A stretch of 64,000 nucleotides of DNA from Diatrype stigma. Its lineage: Eukaryota; Ascomycota; Sordariomycetes; Xylariales; Diatrypaceae. The notes under the pieces are model-generated. The model made no database searches. It was not told the DNA's origin and saw nothing but the letters and a program-made list of their open reading frames with translations. The translations under genes were made by a program, and so were the position numbers. The stretch lies in the NCBI GenBank assembly GCA_022225965.2, contig JAKJXP020000002.1, positions 558,001 to 622,000 of the forward strand. The letters run 5' to 3'. Of the stretch, positions 57,905 through 64,000 are shown piece by piece (position 1 is the stretch's first letter; every line of letters begins with the position of its first letter).

Positions 57905-58290
57905 CTCAACAACTTGTATTATCCGGTAATGGAATGGGTATCAAACGTGACCTGTGAACTGCACAAAAACCAAATAATGAATCCCGAAAACAAAAACAAG
58001 ACAAGACCCTCATCCCTCAGACCCTTCATCAGTTGCACATCTGTGCCATTATCTCCCCTCAAAATCCTGGGGCCCAGTGAACTTTCTTTTTCCGCGAAGC
58101 GTTTACCTCTTCGATTTGCTCAAACTGTTCGACCAGCTGGTGGCATCGGCTGAGTCTGTCTTATCGGTGCCCCCCCCCCTTGCTTCGTCGTCTTGGCCGA
58201 CTTCTTCGACTGCCACTCTGGTTCTTTCTGTTCTTCTCGGCCGTAGCCTGCTCTGCTGCTGCTGCATATGGTGCTGATAAAAGCGTGGGA
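57905..58290 (-). pseudogene. Decayed paralogue of the 14-kb gene (C-terminal half + 3' UTR)
   Basis: In reverse orientation this segment matches 14170-14510. The 3' UTR match is long: GGTCTTGTCTTGTTTTTGTTTTCGGGATTC and GGTTTTTGTGCAGTTCACAGGTCACGTTTGATACCC are shared nearly exactly, then CGGATAATACAAGTTGTT. The coding end reads QLVEQFEQIEE and KKKVHWAPGF with a TGA in place of TAA. Further upstream only HH.QQQQ and EEVGQDDE-like fragments align, and a run of ten G breaks the frame; a stop then lies in the tail's frame. It is therefore a frameshifted partial copy. A 37-bp insertion distinguishes its 3' UTR. Confidence 0.8.
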
Positions 58291-58740
58291 GGTTGGTAAG
58301 AGACGCCCAGCCTAGGCGCCGGGCTTCTCCTACCCGCAGCAGCAGCAGAGCTCTTCCTCGCAATACTGCTCCCCCCGATGACGTCCAATCCCTTTTGTGG
58401 CCTGCTCGGCTTGGGCGCGATACCGGTGAAAGAAGGGTTGAGGGCTGCGAGCTGGGGCAGGGGAGTGGTGCACATGCAGCGTGCACAGAGTTCTTGTGTG
58501 GTAGTTGAGACGGAAGGTAGTTCCGCCCAGCACACCGACTCGAGGTCGAGAAATTCGCGGGCCGCTTCCGCAGTATGGCTGCTATCGTGTGTGCCCAATT
58601 TCTTCCTTCCTGCTGCTCTCGCTCGCGCTGTTGTGGGCGCTGCGGTGGTAGTGCTGGATGGTTTGGGACGCCAGTATGGGAGATTGGCCATACGCTTGGC
58701 CATGGTTCGGGGAAACGCCGCCGACACCAAGCTGAAAGTC

Positions 58741-58790
58741 TTCATGGCCAGGCGCTCGCTCCCGGTGCGTGCTGAGCGCCTGGCCATGAA
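58741..58790. repeat. Perfect 17-bp inverted repeat (hairpin)
   Basis: TTCATGGCCAGGCGCTC at 58741-58757 and its exact reverse complement at 58774-58790 are separated by 16 nt, giving a GC-rich stem of 17 perfect pairs. Confidence 0.9.
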
Positions 58791-58921
58791 GGCATAGACG
58801 CGCTTGCGACCTCCAGCACGCATGATGTCGAGTGGTACCCCCGACCGTCGTGTACCCGGCCAGGGGGCCACCGGATGTCGAGCTCCGTCTTATGCTTGCT
58901 TTTGCCGCGGCAAGACCGTCC

Positions 58922-59037
58922 CCAGGTCCCGCTTCCGTTGTTTCCACTAGACTTTCTAGGTAGCTGGCAACTGAGGTGCCCCAAGCTACCTAGAAAGGAC
59001 AGTTGGAAACGTGGGAAGCAATGGAAGCGGGACCTGG
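58922..59037. repeat. Long imperfect inverted repeat (foldback)
   Basis: Left arm 58922-58965 and right arm 58984-59037 begin and end with perfect complements (CCAGGTCCCGCTTCC outside, CTTTCTAGGTAGCT inside). A 10-nt insertion lies in the right arm, and the loop is 18 nt. The structure resembles a small foldback or MITE-like element. Confidence 0.8.
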
Positions 59038-62000
59038 TCTAGCATACGCATAGCCTTCTCCTTGCAGTACCACTAACGCCACCATGGCCACGTCTGCCGT
59101 CGCCACGATGGACGTCTGGCACTTTGAGAAGGCTGACTTCAACCCCCCTGCCCTTCTTCTGGGTCGGTCCCAATGTCTTTCGTGAGTGCTGGCTTGATGG
59201 ACCTCTTAGCTTCTTGACCGTCCGGCCAAGATGGGCTTCGTCCTTCATTCATTGGGCGCCATGACTGCGCTACAGACTCTATCCCTGGTCCCCGTTCCAG
59301 ACGTGATCAGCCGGACGATCTAGACGAACGTCCGACTCTCGGATTAGTCTGAGGTTGCGGCACGTAAAGCTGGTCGCCTGCCCGTCGGACGGGCCGAGTA
59401 GGACGGGTAGACTTACCGTCCCACAGGATTAACCACCGTCAGCCTTGGTGTTGGCTAGTGATGTTAGAGAGCAAGCTAGAGAGCAAGCTTAAAAGCATGG
59501 GAGTAATGGCGAAAGTTGCTGAAGGCAATGGCCGCGAAGCAGCAGGTGGCGGAGGACTAGGCCGCACACCCTTCCGCCGGCTTGATTGCCGACAGGTAAA
59601 GAAGCAGTTTGAAAGCATGGGAGTTGAGGCGGAAGCCGCAGTTGGGAGCCGGTCGCGTTGCCGTTGGATCGAGAGCAAGCTGAAGAGCAAATTGGAGAGA
59701 GCAAGATGAAGAGTTCGTTGGGGAGTCGATGCAGAGCAAGCCCCTTCATCTTGCCTGACCTGATTCTATACCAAGAATGGCCAAGGTATAGAGAGGACGG
59801 GATGAAGAGGGGTTCCATTCAGAGGTGCGAATTACTCCGTGTCAGCGCTTCCTAACAAGGTCTCCTTCATCAACTGCCATTCCGAGGTTGGAGAAGAGAC
59901 CAATGTGTGGTCGGTCGAGTGATGCGCACACCTGCATCATTCTCATTTGTCGATATGAGATAGACATTGTCATGGTGGTGTCCATGGCCATGCTTATGGC
60001 CACTGTGGCTTCTGGTTTGCATGATGGATGCCATGGGGTGCAAGAAGCACACAGATGTTCCTAATGTCCACACTCAACACACGGTGAGGTGACCGGCTTG
60101 GTCCGATTGATGGCCTGGGCACCAAGCCGTTGCAGCGAGGTCACCACCGGCGACTAATACGGTGAGGCCATGGTAGATGACACCACTGGTGACCATCAAA
60201 CCCGGGTAGAGGCTCGGCCTGAGCTTTGCCTTTCCGGTTTTGATGGCAACCAGTGCCAGTGAAGCCATCTACCACAGCATCTCTCCTCTTCCCTTTGCAC
60301 GTTGTCGGGGTCTCTCTCCCCCTTTGGGTCAGAGCAACTCCTTCAGATTCCTCTTCCTTCTTCTCCTCCCCTTAGCAATCTTTGCCGCCTTTTCGGACTC
60401 CATATCGAGTGGGCAGTCACGACGCCTGATCTGCGGCTTCCGCGGGTCCTCAGCCACATGCGGTAGAGCCAAGCTGCCGGAGAGTAGCACGCGGCACGTG
60501 GTCATTCTTGTTGAATGGACTGAAATGAATCATGTTAGTCAGCATGCGATCAGTTCCCGAAGTAGACAACTAGGAGGAGGAGCTGACCTTTAGGAGCAGC
60601 TCTGCTGCTCCCACAGCGTCATTTTCACGGTTTCGCGTGGTTCTTTTGTGTGTGGGCTTGTTTGACCCAGTGTGCGGTTTGATTGCGAGTGGTTTTCTTC
60701 AGCGCGTGGTATTGGTGGTGAGGTCTCTGTTTGAAAACTTATGTGGTGGGTGAGATTCTGCTTAGCGGCTGGAGGAGGAGAGATATGCCTCCATACATAC
60801 TGATGACTGCTATAGCAAGTAGCCGTGAGTAGCAAAAGCTCTCATGTAGCAAATACTTGTAGATAGCTCTGAAGCAAATAGCGAAGAGCAAGTAGCTAGA
60901 AGCAAATAGCTGCCCGTCTTGCTTTGGATGCCTTCTTTGATCGTGATATAGACGCGAGATCTCTGGCGGGCGTTGATGGTAAGTAGTTGATCCGCGAAAG
61001 CATCGCATTGGAAGTTCTTGCTCACCTTGTCGACTTGAAGGAGTCGGTGGAATACGATGAGGCCTCAAAGCCGGTATACTTCTCCGCCTGAGATGACCGC
61101 CACGGTCAGGACTCTGACCTCGTGTGGCTTTTGACTACCTGACATGCGTAGATGGATTTGGAAAGAATGAAGGTGTTATCTGGGGGGTGTCTTGACTGAA
61201 GGTCAAAGTTGTGTGGGATTGGGGGGAGAGGAGGAGGGAGGAAAAGAAAACAACAGATGGGGGATGCGGGTCTTTAAAATAGAAATTTTCAGGTTTCTGT
61301 GCCCAGTGCCCTGGAAACGACATCATAAGGTACATGCGTACATTGAATTTTGTTTGTTATGCCATCGCATCGTTGAGGCAATCGCCGACAGCGGGGGAAG
61401 TCGCCGAAGTTAGGGAAGTCGCCGATTTTGAGGAAGTCACGAAAAGGGGTAACCACGATGTCGTCCCATGTGTAGCACATCTCAACTGAGAACCTACCAC
61501 AACCAAGTTATGACTGATCTGGTGGCTTACAAAGATACCTACTCGTTGTACTGCTCACAAGAGGTAGCCTGAAGTATCTTGAGTACTCACTCAGCACGGC
61601 AAATCACTATAGCTGTGAAGCATAGGGAGGAGGTATATTGGTGGCCTGGCTATGAGCCAGATGCGAATACTTACAGATATTTAGAAAGATGTACTTATGA
61701 AGCAACTACAAAGGCAATAACGTTCCTACTCCATTTGGTGTATATGGTATATGGCAAGAGAAGGGCAACTCATTGAACCCAATCAATAGATACATACCTA
61801 GCATTAGTTATGTATAAGGAGATCCAAACTGAGAAGCTTAAGCCTCAACCTAGCAGCTAGTAGCTTGATCAAAGGGACCCAAAGCAATTACATAAAAACA
61901 TCATAAAGAATGTTGCTTGACAGGGCTACATATATTGGCAGTCATGTTGAGTGCTGGTAAGTATATTAGCGCTCTGGCACTCCAGGTGATATTTCAGCTT

Positions 62001-62112
62001 GGAACACAATCACCTCACATGACCATGCTGCTCAGCCAGCTCATATGTTTCTTTAATTTAACCTTGAATTTGGCTTTTTCTTTCACTTATTATTCCTAAA
62101 ATGGGTATCATA

Positions 62113-63583
62113 TCATAAGCCACCAGCCTTCCTCTTCCTACCCCCTACCCCCAGCTCGATATCCTCAAGCCCATCCACATATCCCATCGAACTCCTCCCT
62201 CCCACTACCCCAGCACCACCAGCAGGGGGGCTCCGCGAAGGCCCCCTACCCCCGAGCAGCGACTGGCGCGCCGCGCCCGCGTCCTGGGGCCCCACGCGCA
62301 TGACGCCGGGGTGCATGTGCAGCTCGTCCTCCTCGTGGACCTCGGGGACGCTGACGAGGCTGTGCGCCATGGTGGTGACGCCCGAGTTGATGCTCAGCTC
62401 GCGCGAGGGCGACTCCTCGGACAGCGCGCTGACCGTGGCGGCCGTGTCGCTGAGAACGCTGATGCTGGCGTCGCAGCTGGCGAGCCGCGCGCCCAGCTCG
62501 TTGTCCTGCGGCTGCACCACCTGGATCGGCACCGTCCGGTTGCTGATGAGGCTGTCCCGCGAGGCCCCGCTCGGGTTGAAGTCGGCCGCCCCGAGCGCGT
62601 GCTCGATGCTGCGCCGCAGGTTCGCGTCGCCCCCGCTCAGCCGCCGCGCTACGTATTCGTCGAACTGCGTGCTCCGCCTGTGGTCGTAGCTCGACTTCCT
62701 CTCCATGGGAGGCGGTGACGGCTGCTGTTGCTGCTGCTGCTGTGGTGCGTGCGAGCCGGACTCGCGTCGCGAGGCATAAGACAGGCGAAGTGAGCTGGCG
62801 GAGAAGGCCGAAAGGGCGGAGAGCGAACGGGGTCGCGCTGTGAAGCTCTGTTTCGGGTTCGTGGGGTCGTACGGCTCCGCCGGCTCCATCATGGACGGGT
62901 AACTCGTGTCTTCCGTGGACATGTCGTAGCCGTAGGGCTTAACGTTGTGGGGCAGATGGTAGTCGTCGTAGGCGGCGAGGCGGCGATACACTATGGTTGC
63001 GTAGATCACGGAGATGATCGTGAAGAACCTTGCAATACCGTTAGCGACTTGAAGAAGAATAGAATAAGACGAACGTCATCATGATGGAGTGGCATACAGA
63101 ATAACCGAGTCAATAGCCAGGCCTATCGTCGAGAAATGTCTGTCGGCGCGCTGGACGTAGACAAGGATGTCCAGTGCTAGGCTCGCAAGGGCGAAGATGG
63201 TGTTCAATATGTTGTTGAAGAGCATCCCGCTTGGAGTAAGCACCTCGGACACGAACTTCATAACCGACGATACTGTCAATACTAGTGATATAAACGAGAA
63301 CCCGATGTTGACGCTCTCCCACCTATTTGCTTTCGTCAGCGAACGATCTCTAGCTAGAGGCCGGCTTGGGCTAGAGCTGAGTGACTTACACGAACTCCAC
63401 CATGGGAACCTGACCCTTCTCATCTTCATCTCTCCATGTGATGACTGTTTGGGAGAGCCGATATGAAAACAAGCCGATGAGCACCATCAAGAAGACGATC
63501 TGCACCATCCAGCACGGCAGCAATATTCTCTTCCTCCATTTCGCCCGGCCGAAATGTGCTTGATCACGGTGCGAACCAAACAT
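62113..63583 (-). CDS. Four-TM membrane protein with long Ser/Gln-rich tail
   Basis: Exons 63583-63390, 63322-63098 and 63028-62113 join in frame to 444 aa; introns are 67 and 69 nt, GT-AG, the second with a GCTAAC branch-like site. Four hydrophobic segments: LLPCWMVQIVFLMVLIGLFS, VNIGFSFISLVLTVSSVMKF, NILNTIFALASLALDILVYV and AIDSVILFFTIISVIYATIV. The last ~290 residues are cytosolic-looking and low in structure, with a poly-Gln run, many Ser/Arg clusters (RSLSALSAFSASSLRLSYAS) and acidic patches. I do not recognise a named family; the layout recalls fungal four-TM proteins with phosphorylatable tails. Start: the only ATG before the first membrane segment (MFGSHRDQAHFGRAKWRKR). Its promoter lies in 63584-64000. 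Confidence 0.85.
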
Positions 63584-64000
63584 GATTGATGGTTCAGCTC
63601 GGTTCGTCTCAGTCTCGGTTGGTCGACCCCTTTCGATTTCTGCCCGATAGCCAAGCCGAGTGCTATCGCTCCTTATGCAACCTTTTTTACTCCTGCAGTC
63701 TTTCTACGCCAAGCTCCTGTTTATAGAAGCCGTCCTTGCATGCTCGTACGGACGGTTGGTAAATTGGTGGAAGGTCACACAAGCGACTTTAGTGATTGGT
63801 GTAGCAAGGTAGCACGACAGCAGCAGCGCAAGGGCTGCAGATGCGAGCGACCGTCTCCCATCTTATAGTGAACGGGAAGAATCCCGGCGGTGGGGTTCCG
63901 TGCACCCAGTTTAGTTGCAGTTTGATGAATCGAGCGCAGCAAACAGACGGGACTGGCGGCAAAGTAACGGAGAGGCGGGACTGGGACTTGCTGGCCTCAC
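63584..64000. other. Upstream region of the four-TM gene
   Basis: No gene is seen to the window's end. Confidence 0.5.

Larger units (their letters stand above)
58291..62112. other. Mosaic non-coding region with hairpins
   Basis: No gene is supported. Several minus-strand and plus-strand frames overlap (for example 58161-58871 minus), but they run through the two inverted repeats below and have skewed Ala/Arg/Thr composition. A GAGAGCAAGCT-type repeat with two AAAGCATGGGAGT strings lies at 59465-59710. The right part (61.5-62.1 kb) is AT-rich. Confidence 0.45.

Noticed and set aside
58161..58871. 236-codon minus-strand frame
   Set aside because: It runs through a perfect hairpin and overlaps the frameshifted gene copy in the wrong frame; no motif.
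60810..61025. Minus-strand frame SKNFQCDAFADQLLTINARQ
   Set aside because: Looks mildly coding, but no start, splice pattern or family could be supported.

Overview
This window is nuclear DNA from a filamentous ascomycete (Pezizomycotina, probably Sordariomycetes). The evidence is short GT-AG introns (about 50-150 nt) in most genes, well-spaced single-gene transcription units, fungal-type secreted proteins (including one resembling the biotrophy-associated BAS2 family), and a transposon damaged by C-to-T/G-to-A mutation of the RIP type. Exon boundaries come from reading-frame continuity, splice consensus and family similarity; no transcript data or database search was available.

Layout. 1-10.5 kb is gene-poor and dominated by a degenerate tyrosine-recombinase retrotransposon (3.25-8.11 kb, minus strand). 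It carries reverse transcriptase, RNase H and tyrosine recombinase remnants between split direct repeats in the order A1 - ORFs - B1 - A2 - B2, the Ngaro/PAT arrangement. 10.5-30.3 kb is gene-rich: aldo/keto reductase, short histidine phosphatase, an uncharacterised 118-aa protein, a six-cysteine secreted protein, a secreted nucleoside hydrolase, a GH125 alpha-mannosidase with an odd C-terminus, a seven-TM glycosylated membrane protein, an eight-cysteine secreted protein and a C2H2 transcription factor. 30.3-42.5 kb is a gene desert full of short tandem repeats and TAGGTA/TACCTA-type sequence, ending at an RNase H-domain gene (42.5-43.6 kb). 44.1-54.4 kb holds a GFA/CENP-V-type zinc protein, an AMMECR1-domain protein, a GPI-anchored yapsin-like aspartic protease with six exons, and a Rieske/DUF455 fusion. 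56.0 kb encodes a tiny cysteine-free secreted protein. 57-62 kb is mosaic non-coding DNA that includes a decayed inverted copy of the 14-kb gene and two strong hairpins. A four-TM protein with a long tail closes the window at 62.1-63.6 kb.

The genes do not form an obvious biosynthetic cluster. A secretory/cell-surface theme recurs: small secreted proteins, nucleoside hydrolase, mannosidase, GPI protease and 7-TM protein. This fits a plant-associated or saprotrophic fungus, but that lifestyle is an inference. The most unusual items are the Ngaro-like element with intact split-repeat architecture, the partial paralogue copied 43 kb away in inverted orientation, the abnormal GH125 C-terminus, and the stand-alone RNase H protein with all catalytic acidic residues.
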